Shown: one piece after another, positions 16,551 to 23,747 of the stretch
How positions within the stretch are numbered: position 1 is the stretch's first letter
Layout of the letters: every line of letters begins with the position of its first letter
DNA from: CAZPMC01 sp964587755
GTDB taxonomy: Bacteria > Bacillota > Clostridia > Acetivibrionales > DTU013
NCBI GenBank assembly: GCA_964587755.1
Contig: CAZPMC010000037.1
Location: forward strand, 1-23,789
Length of the DNA stretch: 23,789 nt
Direction of reading: 5' to 3'
Translations under genes and position numbers: made by a program
Notes under the pieces: model-generated
The model's database searches: none
What the model was told of the DNA's origin: nothing
The model's input: the letters and a program-made list of their open reading frames with translations, nothing else

Positions 16551-16590
16551 TAGTAACTCCTCCAAAATAAAGTAAGCATAACAACACATG

Positions 16591-16630
16591 ATTACGTCAT
16601 TACTAATTCTATATTATAATGCGACGTAAT
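16591..16630. promoter_or_regulatory. gntR promoter region with 8-bp inverted repeat
   Basis: ATTACGTC (16591-16598) and GACGTAAT (16623-16630) are exact inverted repeats 24 bases apart. A minus-strand TATAAT (16613-16618) lies between them, 62 bases before the start codon; no good -35 was found. The arms flank the probable -10 and start site, which fits negative autoregulation, but GntR-type sites are usually more compact. Confidence 0.4.
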
Positions 16631-16671
16631 TCAACATAATTTTATGTATTTTTATTAATTATTTAATATAA

Positions 16672-16702
16672 TAAAAAAAGTGCGGGATTTTAATAATCCC
16701 GC
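16672..16702 (-). terminator. Terminator of the aminotransferase gene
   Basis: On the minus strand an 8-bp stem, GCGGGATT with AATCCCGC (16702-16695 and 16689-16682), with a 5-base loop is followed by ACTTTTTTTATT. It lies about 75 bases after the aminotransferase stop codon at 16776. Confidence 0.88.
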
Positions 16703-16775
16703 CAGATATTTATGAATATGAAATATAAAATTCCACTTATTAAATTATATTATTGTTATTGAGACATTGCAATGG

Positions 16776-18065
16776 TTATCTCAACTCTCCCAACAACTTT
16801 TTAATAGAAACAATCCTAACACATATACAAAACAGCTCCATAGCTTGTTTTAACTCGCTTATAGGTGGAAAGGACGGTGCAATCCTTATATTTCTGTCCA
16901 AGGGATCCTTTCCGTAAGGATATGTAGCCCCGGCGGGAGTAAGAACAACACCTGCCTCGGCAGCCATTTGAACCACAGCCTTTGCACACCCCGGCATCGT
17001 GTTGAAGCTTATAAAATACCCTCCCCTGGGTTCGTTCCATTGGGCAATATTTTTATCCTTCAACTGGGATGAAAGCATATTCAGTACTAAATCAAACTTA
17101 GGCTTAAGTATTTTGGCATGTTTTTTCATATGCTCCTCTACGCCTTTCGCATTTTTGAGAAATCTTACATGCCTCAATTGATTTATTTTGTCAGGGCCAA
17201 TTGTTTTATATGCTATTAGCTTCTTAGTATCTCTGATGTTGTTTTCACTGGCTGCCATAAAAGCGACTCCTGCACCGGGGAATGTTATTTTCGAGGTAGA
17301 TCCGAATATTAATGCCCTGTCGGGATTACCTGCATCCATGCAGGCAGTCAGGAGATTTTTTAATCGTTCCGGAGTATCTGTAAAATGATGCACCACATAG
17401 GCATTATCCCAGAATATTCTGAAATCCTCCGCAGCTGTTTTCATATTTGCCAATGCATCAACAACCCGGTCAGAATAAGTAATTCCACTGGGGTTGCTAT
17501 ATTTGGGAATGCACCAAATTCCTTTAATTAACGGGTCCTCTGCAACAAGCTTTTCTATCTTCTCCATATCTGGCCCGTCCGGAAGCATTTCAACTACTAT
17601 CATCTCCACACCAAACAGCTCGGTAATGGCAAAATGCCGGTCGTATCCTGGACTCGGGCAGATAAACTTGATTTTGGGCAGTTTAATCCAAGGCATTTTA
17701 CTTCCGTATAATCCGAAGTGCATAGCCCTGTCAATTGTGTCATACATCATACTGAGGCTTGAATTGTTACCAATGATTATGTTTTTGCTGCTAACCTCCA
17801 AAATTTCTGCAAACAGCTCTTTTGCCTCAGAAATTCCATCTATAAGCCCGTAATTTCTTGAATCGACTCCGTCATCCGTTATAAAGCTTTCATTTGCTTG
17901 GGGGTACTTCAACATATCTAATGATAATGCAAGTTGTTCTGGACAAGGTCTCCCTCTTGACATATCTAGCTTCAGGTTTTTGCTTTTAAATTGTTTATAT
18001 AATTCATTTAATTGATTAAGCTCATTTTTTAATTCATTCACATTTAGTCTTGAATAATCGGTCAC
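16776..18065 (-). CDS. Aminotransferase, aspartate aminotransferase subgroup Ic-like
   Basis: A PLP-dependent fold type I aminotransferase of 429 residues when begun at GTG 18065. The open frame extends to a TTG at 18080, but the GGGGGTG at 18070-18076 is well placed as ribosome binding site for GTG 18065. The N-terminal LDMSRGRPCPEQL, then NYGLIDGISEAKELFAEIL, CPSPGYDRHF, PKYSNPSG (Asn191), WDNAYVVHHF (Asp220, Tyr223), GSTSKITFPGAG (Lys259, Schiff base) and the C-terminal RIAPSFPP arginine are all in family order. This combination matches the group annotated as putative aspartate aminotransferase (Asp_aminotransf family), which is distinct from the classical AspC type. Substrates are probably aspartate/2-oxoglutarate but not proven. 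It has its own promoter and terminator and looks monocistronic. Confidence 0.85.
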   Translation of the reverse strand: MTDYSRLNVNELKNELNQLNELYKQFKSKNLKLDMSRGRPCPEQLALSLDMLKYPQANESFITDDGVDSRNYGLIDGISEAKELFAEILEVSSKNIIIGNNSSLSMMYDTIDRAMHFGLYGSKMPWIKLPKIKFICPSPGYDRHFAITELFGVEMIVVEMLPDGPDMEKIEKLVAEDPLIKGIWCIPKYSNPSGITYSDRVVDALANMKTAAEDFRIFWDNAYVVHHFTDTPERLKNLLTACMDAGNPDRALIFGSTSKITFPGAGVAFMAASENNIRDTKKLIAYKTIGPDKINQLRHVRFLKNAKGVEEHMKKHAKILKPKFDLVLNMLSSQLKDKNIAQWNEPRGGYFISFNTMPGCAKAVVQMAAEAGVVLTPAGATYPYGKDPLDRNIRIAPSFPPISELKQAMELFCICVRIVSIKKLLGELR

Positions 18066-18098
18066 TAAAGGCACCCCCAAATAATTTACATTGTTGCT

Positions 18099-18127
18099 AT
18101 TCTAATATATTTTTAGTAATTTTGCAA
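18099..18127 (-). promoter_or_regulatory. Promoter of the aminotransferase gene
   Basis: Minus-strand TTGCAA (18122-18127), exactly 17 bases, then TAGAAT (18099-18104), 33 bases ahead of the chosen GTG start. Confidence 0.6.
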
Positions 18128-18161
18128 CTCTTGTGTGCTAAAATTTCAAAATTAATTTTGT

Positions 18162-18200
18162 GCAAAAAATTCCCTTCCTGATTTTGCAGGATAGGGAATT
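18162..18200 (-). terminator. Terminator of the rbgA-to-dipeptidase operon
   Basis: On the minus strand AATTCCCT (18200-18193), an unpaired A, TCCTG, loop CAAAAT, CAGGA and AGGGAATT (18175-18168) form a 13-bp stem followed by TTTTTTGC overlapping the final Ts. It lies about 100 bases beyond the dipeptidase stop codon. Confidence 0.85.
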
Positions 18201-18300
18201 GAAATATTCAACAAGACTTATTTCTTACAGCCTGTTTCCGACATGCTTCGGTGCATGAAGATTGTCTGCTCTTATGCAGCTAACCGCACCAATTATGATA

Positions 18301-19236
18301 CTACTTCAAGATTTGCTCAATAACCTGTAAGAAATTCAAGCCGGCGAATTTTTTGATAAAGCTTTCTGAATAATTAAGCTGTGCCAGTCTGTCAAAGAGA
18401 TTGATTAATTTATCGGGCCCTTCCAGCCCGTAAGGAACACATTCTATTCCGTCATAATCAGACCCGATTCCTATGTGATTTTCTCCTGTAATAGAGCAAA
18501 TGTGTTCGATATGCCTTAAAACGTCGTCTATAGAAGCTTTTTCTGTGTTGTTTAAGAAATACGGGTAAAAATTCAAGCCTACTACTCCCCCATTTTGTTT
18601 AATAGCCAGAAGCTGTTTATCCGAAAGATTTCTTGGATTGTCGCAAACAGCCTTTGAATTGGAGTGGGATGCAATAACAGGTGCTTTCGATATCTCCAGT
18701 ACATCGAAAAAACTAGCTTCACAAAGATGAGATACATCTACAATCATCCCTAACCTCTCCATTTCCTCTACCACTTGACGTCCGAACACAGAAAGACCAG
18801 CCCCATACTCTTCCTCAGCACCGTCAGCCAATAGATTCCTGTGATTCCATGTCAGCAGCATACTCCTTACACCTAACCTGTAAAGCTGTCTTAAAACTGA
18901 AAGCTCTCCGTTTAGCGCCTCTCCACCTTCAATTGACAGTATTGCCGCCACCTTTCCCTGAGTATGCGCATCCCAGATATCTTTGGCACACAGACAAACA
19001 GAAATTTTGTCCTTGTGAGCTTCAACCGCCTTGTACATATGGTCGATGATGGATAATACTTTTACCAGCTCATTATTTCTAAATTCATTAGGGTCTGCAA
19101 ACGCTGCGAAAAACTGCAATCTCTTTCCTGATAAAAGAAGCCTTTTTAAATCTAATTGATATGAATTTTCATATAAGTCTCCTCCACCCTCCTGTAGGGA
19201 TAGGGCGGTATCGCAATGAGCATCGATTATTAACAT
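18301..19236 (-). CDS. M19-family membrane dipeptidase-like metallopeptidase
   Basis: A 311-residue amidohydrolase-fold enzyme of family M19 (renal dipeptidase type). Zinc ligands are visible in order: His7 and Asp9 in DAHCDT, Glu103 in SIEGGEAL, His170 in DVSHL, and His191 in ASHSNSKAVCDNPRN; Asp260 in GIGSDYDG is the further active-site Asp. Members cleave dipeptides, often with a D- or dehydro residue at the C-terminal position, so recycling of peptides or wall fragments is possible. There is no signal peptide, so it acts in the cytoplasm. The ATG overlaps the yraN stop by one base (TAATG) and is preceded by AGGAGTG, showing translational coupling in the rbgA operon. It is the last gene before the terminator. 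Confidence 0.9.
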   Translation of the reverse strand: MLIIDAHCDTALSLQEGGGDLYENSYQLDLKRLLLSGKRLQFFAAFADPNEFRNNELVKVLSIIDHMYKAVEAHKDKISVCLCAKDIWDAHTQGKVAAILSIEGGEALNGELSVLRQLYRLGVRSMLLTWNHRNLLADGAEEEYGAGLSVFGRQVVEEMERLGMIVDVSHLCEASFFDVLEISKAPVIASHSNSKAVCDNPRNLSDKQLLAIKQNGGVVGLNFYPYFLNNTEKASIDDVLRHIEHICSITGENHIGIGSDYDGIECVPYGLEGPDKLINLFDRLAQLNYSESFIKKFAGLNFLQVIEQILK

Positions 19237-19604
19237 TAAAAAGCACTCCTGACAAGATTAATTTTTATGGGCAAAAGCCCGGAACTAACCCTTTTGCCTA
19301 TTATCTCTACTATATCAAACCTCATATTGACATTGGTAAGTTTTTTACTTTTTATATATATCCAGGCAAGAGATTTTATTTTCTTTCTCTTATCATAATT
19401 AACAGCCTCAATAGGTGTCCCAAAGCTTATGCCTGTTCTTGTTTTTACTTCAATAAAACAGATATAATCATTCTCCGAAGCGATTATATCAATTTCTCCC
19501 AGTCTCCCTGACCTGAAATTTCTCTCAAGTATTGTAAAGCCGTTTTTCTCAATATAATCGGCTGCAATTTGTTCTCCCAGCTTTCCAATGCCTCTTTTAT
19601 TCAT
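19236..19604 (-). CDS. yraN: YraN/UPF0102-family nuclease-like protein
   Basis: A 122-residue protein of the UPF0102 family. It begins NKRGIGKLGEQIAADYIEKNG and contains the PD-(D/E)XK-nuclease-like signature GRLGEIDII (Glu37, Asp39) followed by CFIEVKTRTG (Glu52, Lys54), which are the expected metal- and phosphate-binding residues. The family is predicted to be a Holliday-junction-type or DNA-processing nuclease, but its cellular job is not established. The start overlaps the preceding gene's stop by 4 bases (ATGA), and its stop overlaps the dipeptidase start by one. Location near rnhB in an operon is common in Firmicutes. Confidence 0.92.
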   Translation of the reverse strand: MNKRGIGKLGEQIAADYIEKNGFTILERNFRSGRLGEIDIIASENDYICFIEVKTRTGISFGTPIEAVNYDKRKKIKSLAWIYIKSKKLTNVNMRFDIVEIIGKRVSSGLLPIKINLVRSAF

Positions 19605-19906
19605 AATTCGCTCCTTGGCGGGACTCTTAAGTATAAATCGTCAAGATTACTCACAAAAACCAGTACCTGTGCAACTACCTCATAGAGCTCCTTTGGGATT
19701 TCGTCCCCAATATTTAAATAATTTAATGCATGGGCTAAAGCTGCATCCTTATAAAGAGGAACATTGTTTAGTATCGCTTTTGATATAATGTTCTCCGCAA
19801 TTTCGCCCTTACCAAGAGCAACAACCTCTGGAGCACCGCCTTTTTCAGGCGTGTATTTTAAAGCAGCAGCTTCTCTGATTCTCTTCTTTCTCTCTGCCAT
19901 GTTCAT
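19601..19906 (-). CDS. ylqH: Stand-alone FlhB C-terminal domain-like protein (YlqH type)
   Basis: A 101-residue protein matching the cytoplasmic C-terminal domain of flagellar/type III export gate protein FlhB: AALKYTPEKGGAPEVVALGKG corresponds to the region immediately after the FlhB autocleavage NPTH motif, then ENIISKAILNNVPLYKDAALAHAL and the IPKELYEVVAQVLVFV end follow (motifs cut into parts: ALKYTPEKGGAPEVVALGKG; NNVPLYKDAALAHAL). The protein has neither the FlhB membrane domain nor the NPTH. B. subtilis carries a similar ylqH in the same place, after ylqG. Function is unknown; interaction with the FliK-like neighbour is an attractive inference. AAGGG lies 4 bases before the first ATG; a second ATG two codons later is an alternative start. 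Confidence 0.88.
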   Translation of the reverse strand: MNMAERKKRIREAAALKYTPEKGGAPEVVALGKGEIAENIISKAILNNVPLYKDAALAHALNYLNIGDEIPKELYEVVAQVLVFVSNLDDLYLRVPPRSEL

Positions 19907-19924
19907 TGCACCCTTCCCGGTCCA

Positions 19925-21604
19925 TTATATTCGCAGGTCAACCTTGTTCTGACTTTCCTTCAGAAATTTTGAAATAAGCTTCTCGATACCAACCGGTGGT
20001 GTAGGAGCTTCCATCATTTCATATTTGATACTAACCAGCTTATATCCAATGCTTTCAAAACCCACATATAAAGTTTTAATATTCTCTTTCCCGAAATCAA
20101 TTACTTGCTGCCTTTCAGTTCTAAATTTAATGCTGACATTTTTCTTCTTTAAAACAATCAGTGCTTCAACTCTGCCGATGTTCTTAGTATCAAGGGAAAG
20201 AAACAAAACAGTGTCCTGAGGGTCGATTTTTCTCTTTTTCTTTTTGCTTTTCATTATATAAATTTCTGCATTAGTGTTATGTCCCGGCAGATTGATAGGT
20301 AGCTGGTAATAAGCAATGTTGTTATTGATAAGGTGATTCATCGCTTTTACAGTATCATCTAGCCTGGAAACTACCTCTATAATATCTCTTCCCTCTTCAA
20401 GCTGTGTTATTTCAGGTAAAGAAGCAACTGTCCTGAGCAGATTAAGTTTATCGTTAATTTCTGTCTCAATACTTTTAATATCTGATTCACCCAATAATTC
20501 CCCAGCTTTGATTTTAATAAATATCTGCTCAATTGTTTCTTTTAATCTGATAAAAGGATCTTTTATTGCAGAATCCTTTAAAACATCTATGCTTTTAGCA
20601 TCCATGTCTGCATTTCTATTTTCCTGCCGGTTGCTTATTGCCTCATTATTTCCCTTTGTAGCTGAATCCCCTGGCTCCATATTATCAAAGCTGCTGTCGG
20701 AGCTGGTGATGGAGCTGCTTTCTGAACTGCTTCCGGAGCTGATGATGAAGCTGCTTGGGGAGCTGGTTTCGGAGCCGCTTGCTGAGCTGTTGACGGCTGA
20801 GTCACTTGCTGAGCTGTCGACGGCTGAGTCATTTGCGGAGCTGTTGCCAGGGCTGCTACTATGTTGCTGGGCTATCCTGCTGACTATAGATGTATTACTC
20901 GTTAAAAGGGTTTCCTTTGCAGCAGCATCCTCAAAAGCTTTATTTAAAGCCGATGCTATAATGCGGATAAGCTCCTGTCCCTTATGAGTATTCGTATTGC
21001 TATTGGTACCGATTAAATTGCTTCTCAAATTTTCTACTGCCAATTCTATTTCTTTTATTATTTCTCCAAGCTTAATTTCCCCTCCAAGAAGCTTTACAAT
21101 ATCTTCAATGCTTTCATTGCCGGGGTGGATTCCTTTTGAAGCTAGAAATACTGCTTTTTCAGCGTCAATTTCACCGCTGCTCGTAAGCATTGCTAATGCA
21201 TCCTTCATCTGCTCAACACCAGGAGACAAGTTTAAGCTTACGAATTCAGACATCAATGACATATTCTTAGAATCTGCCGGTAATTTAATGGCGTGAAGCA
21301 TGTCTTTTATGATATCTGTCTGCAGCATATTTGATTGATTAGAATCTTTTACTGTCTCAAGCACAAGAGTTCCGTTAATCTTATTGGTTACAGTCAGCAT
21401 AACAGTTTGACCCGCTTTAGCATCAAGCTTTTCTGTTAATGTTGCCTTGATTACAGAGCCGTCAGAAAGCCTCAAAACAGCTTCATCAGATGATATTTGA
21501 AGAACCTTCGCCCTTACTATATCCCCTGTATCAAGCCTTCCTATTATATCAGATATGCCTTTTGCCACATCGGCTGCTGCTAAATGCTTGCCTTCAATGC
21601 GCAT
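19925..21604 (-). CDS. FliK-like (hook-length control domain) protein, YlqG position
   Basis: A 559-residue protein, predicted cytoplasmic, with no signal peptide. Residues 1-90 form a compact beta-rich N-terminal region (VRAKVLQISSDEAVLRLSDG). Residues about 100-245 are helical, and 247-306 are a low-complexity Ser/Asp/Ala linker with imperfect nine-residue repeats (such as SSANDSAVD and SSASDSAVN). Residues about 350-430 are helical, and the C-terminal about 434-530 (QLPINLPG, then EIYIMKSKKKKRK, SLDTKNIGRVEA and VSIKFRTERQ) resembles the C-terminal domain of the flagellar hook-length control protein FliK. Its place between rnhB and the FlhB-C-like gene is that of B. subtilis ylqG. A role with the FlhB-like protein is inference. 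It starts 9 bases after rnhB, with AAGGGTG upstream. Confidence 0.7.
   Translation of the reverse strand: MRIEGKHLAAADVAKGISDIIGRLDTGDIVRAKVLQISSDEAVLRLSDGSVIKATLTEKLDAKAGQTVMLTVTNKINGTLVLETVKDSNQSNMLQTDIIKDMLHAIKLPADSKNMSLMSEFVSLNLSPGVEQMKDALAMLTSSGEIDAEKAVFLASKGIHPGNESIEDIVKLLGGEIKLGEIIKEIELAVENLRSNLIGTNSNTNTHKGQELIRIIASALNKAFEDAAAKETLLTSNTSIVSRIAQQHSSSPGNSSANDSAVDSSASDSAVNSSASGSETSSPSSFIISSGSSSESSSITSSDSSFDNMEPGDSATKGNNEAISNRQENRNADMDAKSIDVLKDSAIKDPFIRLKETIEQIFIKIKAGELLGESDIKSIETEINDKLNLLRTVASLPEITQLEEGRDIIEVVSRLDDTVKAMNHLINNNIAYYQLPINLPGHNTNAEIYIMKSKKKKRKIDPQDTVLFLSLDTKNIGRVEALIVLKKKNVSIKFRTERQQVIDFGKENIKTLYVGFESIGYKLVSIKYEMMEAPTPPVGIEKLISKFLKESQNKVDLRI
20784..20837. repeat. 27-bp tandem repeat in the Ser-rich linker of the FliK-like gene
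   Basis: Two adjacent 27-base units (20784-20810 and 20811-20837), each beginning GAGCTGT and containing GACGGCTGAGTCA, differ at only a few positions. More degenerate GAGCTG-led units of 24-27 bases continue to about 20690 on one side and 20860 on the other. The unit length is in frame, so copy changes would alter the linker length by nine residues. Confidence 0.8.
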
Positions 21605-21613
21605 ATATGGTAA

Positions 21614-22264
21614 TCACCCTTGAATGAAGTTTTTTGTGAAGCCTACTCTATGTATCGGACAAATCCCGTTATTTTTTATAGCATCAATATGTAGCTTTGT
21701 TCCGTATCCCTTATGCTTTTTAAAGCCATATTCCGGGTGCTTTTTATCATACTCAACCATTATTCTGTCTCTCGTTACTTTTGCAACAATCGATGCAGCA
21801 GCAATTGAAAGACTCACGGAATCCCCTTTGATAATTGAAAGCTGAGATATATCAATATCATCAAGCTTTACAGCATCTATAAGGAGAAAATCCGGCTTCA
21901 CCTTCATCTGCATAACGCTGTTTTTCATGGCAAGCTTTGTTGCGTTTAGAATATTTATTTCATCAATGATTTTTTCATCTACTATTCCTATACCTATTGA
22001 CAGTGCTTTTTCCATAATTATTTTATAAATGCGCTCTCTTTTGGTCTCACTTAATTTTTTGGAATCATTTATTCCCTCAATCAACAATCCCTCAGGCAGC
22101 GCGACACAGGCTGCAACAACAGGACCGGCTAAAGGTCCTCTGCCTGCTTCGTCTATACCGGCGACACATTTAAAGCCCTTTGAATAGGCTTCTTCCTCAT
22201 ATCTTGACATTAATTTAAGCCGCTGGTTTTCCATCTCCAGCTTAAATTTTTTGTTTTTTCCCAT
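21614..22264 (-). CDS. rnhB: Ribonuclease HII
   Basis: A 216-residue RNase HII, which cuts the RNA strand of RNA-DNA hybrids and removes single ribonucleotides from DNA. The four acidic catalytic residues are Asp38 and Glu39 in GIDEAGRGPLAGPVV, Asp130 in LLIDAVKL and Asp148 in IKGDSVSLSIAAASIVAKV. NDSKKLS and the C-terminal HPEYGFKKHKGYGTKLH are also family hallmarks. The frame extends to 22339 inside rbgA, but ATG 22264 is one base after the rbgA stop, has GGAGGGGGGAG upstream and gives MGKNKKFKL, a normal N-terminus. The gene is coupled to rbgA and followed after 9 bases by the FliK-like gene. Confidence 0.95.
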   Translation of the reverse strand: MGKNKKFKLEMENQRLKLMSRYEEEAYSKGFKCVAGIDEAGRGPLAGPVVAACVALPEGLLIEGINDSKKLSETKRERIYKIIMEKALSIGIGIVDEKIIDEINILNATKLAMKNSVMQMKVKPDFLLIDAVKLDDIDISQLSIIKGDSVSLSIAAASIVAKVTRDRIMVEYDKKHPEYGFKKHKGYGTKLHIDAIKNNGICPIHRVGFTKNFIQG

Positions 22265-22265
22265 C

Positions 22266-23132
22266 TTAGTTTTCTCCCCCCTCCCACACAGGTCTTTCCA
22301 ATGAAATCCGTCCAATTTTTCCGCCACGGAATTCATCAAGCAATATGACAGCTATTCTGTTATAGTCGATTTCTCCACCTGATAGTATGCAGCCCCTCTT
22401 TCTCCCTGCAGCCTCAAGAAGCTGATACCCTGTCATAGAATCTGTATCAGTAAGCTTATAACGCTTTTCAAACTGAGTCTTATATGATAATGACAGCTCT
22501 TTTGCAAGCAAAGCAGAAAGCTCGACAACATCCATTATTTCGTCCTTTATTGCGCCTGTATAAGCAAGGTTTCTTGCAACAACCGGGTCGTCAAACTTAG
22601 GCCAAAGGATTCCAGGAGTATCAAGCAGCTCGATTTCAGGATTTATCCTTATCCATTGTTTTGATCTTGTAACACCGGGACGGTCTCCGGTCACTGCTAC
22701 AGCTTTTCCTGCGATTTTATTGATTAATGCAGACTTTCCTACATTTGGAATGCCAACTATCATGGTCCTAATCGGTCTGAATATCCTTCCTCTTTGCCTG
22801 TCCCTTTCAATTCTCTCCTTCATCAGGAATTTCAGGGCATCCTTAAGCTGTTTTATGCCTGTTCCTTTTATTGAATCCACAGGTATAACTGGTGAGCCCT
22901 TATGCTTATACCATTTAACCCATTCAGTCAGAACCTGTGAGTCAGCCAAATCGGATTTGTTCAAAATAACTACCCTGGCTTTGTTATTTATTATTGTGTC
23001 TATTTCAGGGTTTTTACTGCTTTTGGGTATCCTTGCATCAAGAAGCTCAATAACCACATCAATCAGCTTCAGATTTTCTGATAATAAACGTCTTGTCTTA
23101 GCCATATGACCTGGAAACCACTGTATGTTCAT
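22266..23132 (-). CDS. rbgA: Ribosome biogenesis GTPase RbgA (YlqF)
   Basis: A 288-residue circularly permuted GTPase needed for late maturation of the 50S subunit. The GTPase motifs occur in the permuted order: G4 NKSD (58-61), then G1 GIPNVGKS (127-134), G2 Thr155 in RPGVTRSKQW, and G3 DTPG (171-174). The N-terminal WFPGHM contains His9, the residue that replaces the usual catalytic glutamine in B. subtilis RbgA. The C-terminal domain about 190-280 is the rRNA-binding region. AAGGAG lies 5 bases before the ATG. It follows rplS, as in B. subtilis, but with a terminator between, so it uses its own promoter at 23167-23175. The rnhB start follows its TAA by one base. Confidence 0.96.
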   Translation of the reverse strand: MNIQWFPGHMAKTRRLLSENLKLIDVVIELLDARIPKSSKNPEIDTIINNKARVVILNKSDLADSQVLTEWVKWYKHKGSPVIPVDSIKGTGIKQLKDALKFLMKERIERDRQRGRIFRPIRTMIVGIPNVGKSALINKIAGKAVAVTGDRPGVTRSKQWIRINPEIELLDTPGILWPKFDDPVVARNLAYTGAIKDEIMDVVELSALLAKELSLSYKTQFEKRYKLTDTDSMTGYQLLEAAGRKRGCILSGGEIDYNRIAVILLDEFRGGKIGRISLERPVWEGGEN

Positions 23133-23166
23133 AACTACTCCTTACTCATTAAGCATTTACCATTAC

Positions 23167-23175
23167 ATTATATCA
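23167..23175 (-). promoter_or_regulatory. Extended -10 promoter of the rbgA operon
   Basis: On the minus strand the extended -10 TGATATAAT (23175-23167) lies 35 bases ahead of rbgA; no clear -35 is present 17 bases upstream, which is normal for extended -10 promoters. It sits just past the rplS terminator, in front of two small hairpins (23179-23193 and 23193-23209). Confidence 0.55.
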
Positions 23176-23211
23176 TTTCCACTTAATCAGTGGGCGTTAC
23201 TTAAACGCCAA

Positions 23212-23245
23212 AATATAAAAGGGACTTATCAGTCCCTTTTATATT
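23212..23245 (-). terminator. Terminator of rplS
   Basis: A perfect 15-bp inverted repeat (AATATAAAAGGGACT, 23212-23226, with AGTCCCTTTTATATT, 23231-23245) and a 4-base loop lies about 17 bases after the rplS stop. On the minus strand the 3' arm ends in TTTTATATTTTGG. Confidence 0.85.
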
Positions 23246-23261
23246 ACAGTATTTATAATAC

Positions 23262-23606
23262 TTATTTAAGTTTTTCTTTAACCTTAGCTGCTTTACCAAC
23301 TCTATCACGAAGATAGTAAAGCTTCGCTCTTCTAATCTTACCTTTTCTAACCACATCTATATGGTCAATCTTAGGAGAATGAACTGGAAGTATTCTCTCT
23401 ACTCCTACACCATAGGACACTCTTCTTACAGTAAAGGTTTCTTTAAGTCCCGATCCCTTTTTTGCGATAACGGTACCTTCAAATATCTGAATTCTCTCTC
23501 TGTTTCCCTCTTTAATCTTCAGATGAACCCTTACATAATCGCCTATTTCGAGAACTGGCAAATCAGTTCTTAATTGCTCCTGCTCTATTGCTCTTATGAT
23601 ATCCAT
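23262..23606 (-). CDS. rplS: 50S ribosomal protein L19
   Basis: A 114-residue large-subunit protein at the 30S-50S interface. The sequence shows the L19 hallmarks in order: DIIRAIEQEQLR, PVLEIGDYVRVHLKIKEG, RIQIFEGTVIAKKGSGLKETFTVRR (read in parts as RIQIFEGTVIA and ETFTVRRVSYGVGVER), FPVHSPKID-like LPVHSPKIDHIDVVRKGKIRRAKLYYLR (as LPVHSPKID and RRAKLYYLRDR), and a basic C-terminus. Length is normal. GAGGAGG precedes the ATG by 8 bases. It has its own promoter at 23688-23717 and a strong terminator, so it is a single-gene transcript here, whereas it is normally at the end of the rpsP-rimM-trmD group. A probable insertion-sequence end lies directly upstream of its promoter. Confidence 0.97.
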   Translation of the reverse strand: MDIIRAIEQEQLRTDLPVLEIGDYVRVHLKIKEGNRERIQIFEGTVIAKKGSGLKETFTVRRVSYGVGVERILPVHSPKIDHIDVVRKGKIRRAKLYYLRDRVGKAAKVKEKLK

Positions 23607-23687
23607 TTTATTTCCTCCTCTCTTGCCTAGACGTTCATAAACGCAATTTACCGCATCAGAGGACCGTCCGTTTTACATACGCATGAT

Positions 23688-23717
23688 ATTATAACATAGC
23701 GTGTTAGCATTTGTAAA
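23688..23717 (-). promoter_or_regulatory. Promoter of rplS
   Basis: Minus-strand TTTACA (23712-23717), 18 bases, TATAAT (23688-23693), with a leader of about 75 bases. The leader could hold an L19 autoregulatory element as known in Firmicutes, but I could not identify its structure. The -35 is only 6 bases from the first repeat unit at 23724. Confidence 0.65.
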
Positions 23718-23723
23718 TAATAA

Positions 23724-23747
23724 TGTGTTTATTCTTGTGTTTATTCT
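23724..23747. repeat. Two perfect tandem 12-bp repeats
   Basis: TGTGTTTATTCT occurs twice head to tail (23724-23735 and 23736-23747), directly adjoining the 13-bp direct repeats. The leading TG is consistent with the outer end of an insertion sequence. Confidence 0.85.

Noticed and set aside
16551..16589. N-terminal extension of the GntR regulator
   Set aside because: No ribosome binding site before the ATG at 16589, and the extension covers the GGAGGAG that serves GTG 16550.
20508..20987. 159-codon Leu/Glu-rich frame opposite the FliK-like gene
   Set aside because: It is the antisense of the Ser-rich repeats (AGC/GCT codons), has no ribosome binding site and no family resemblance.
23607..23687. 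L19 autoregulatory leader
   Set aside because: A leader of suitable length is present, but I could not draw a convincing conserved structure, so it is only mentioned with the promoter.
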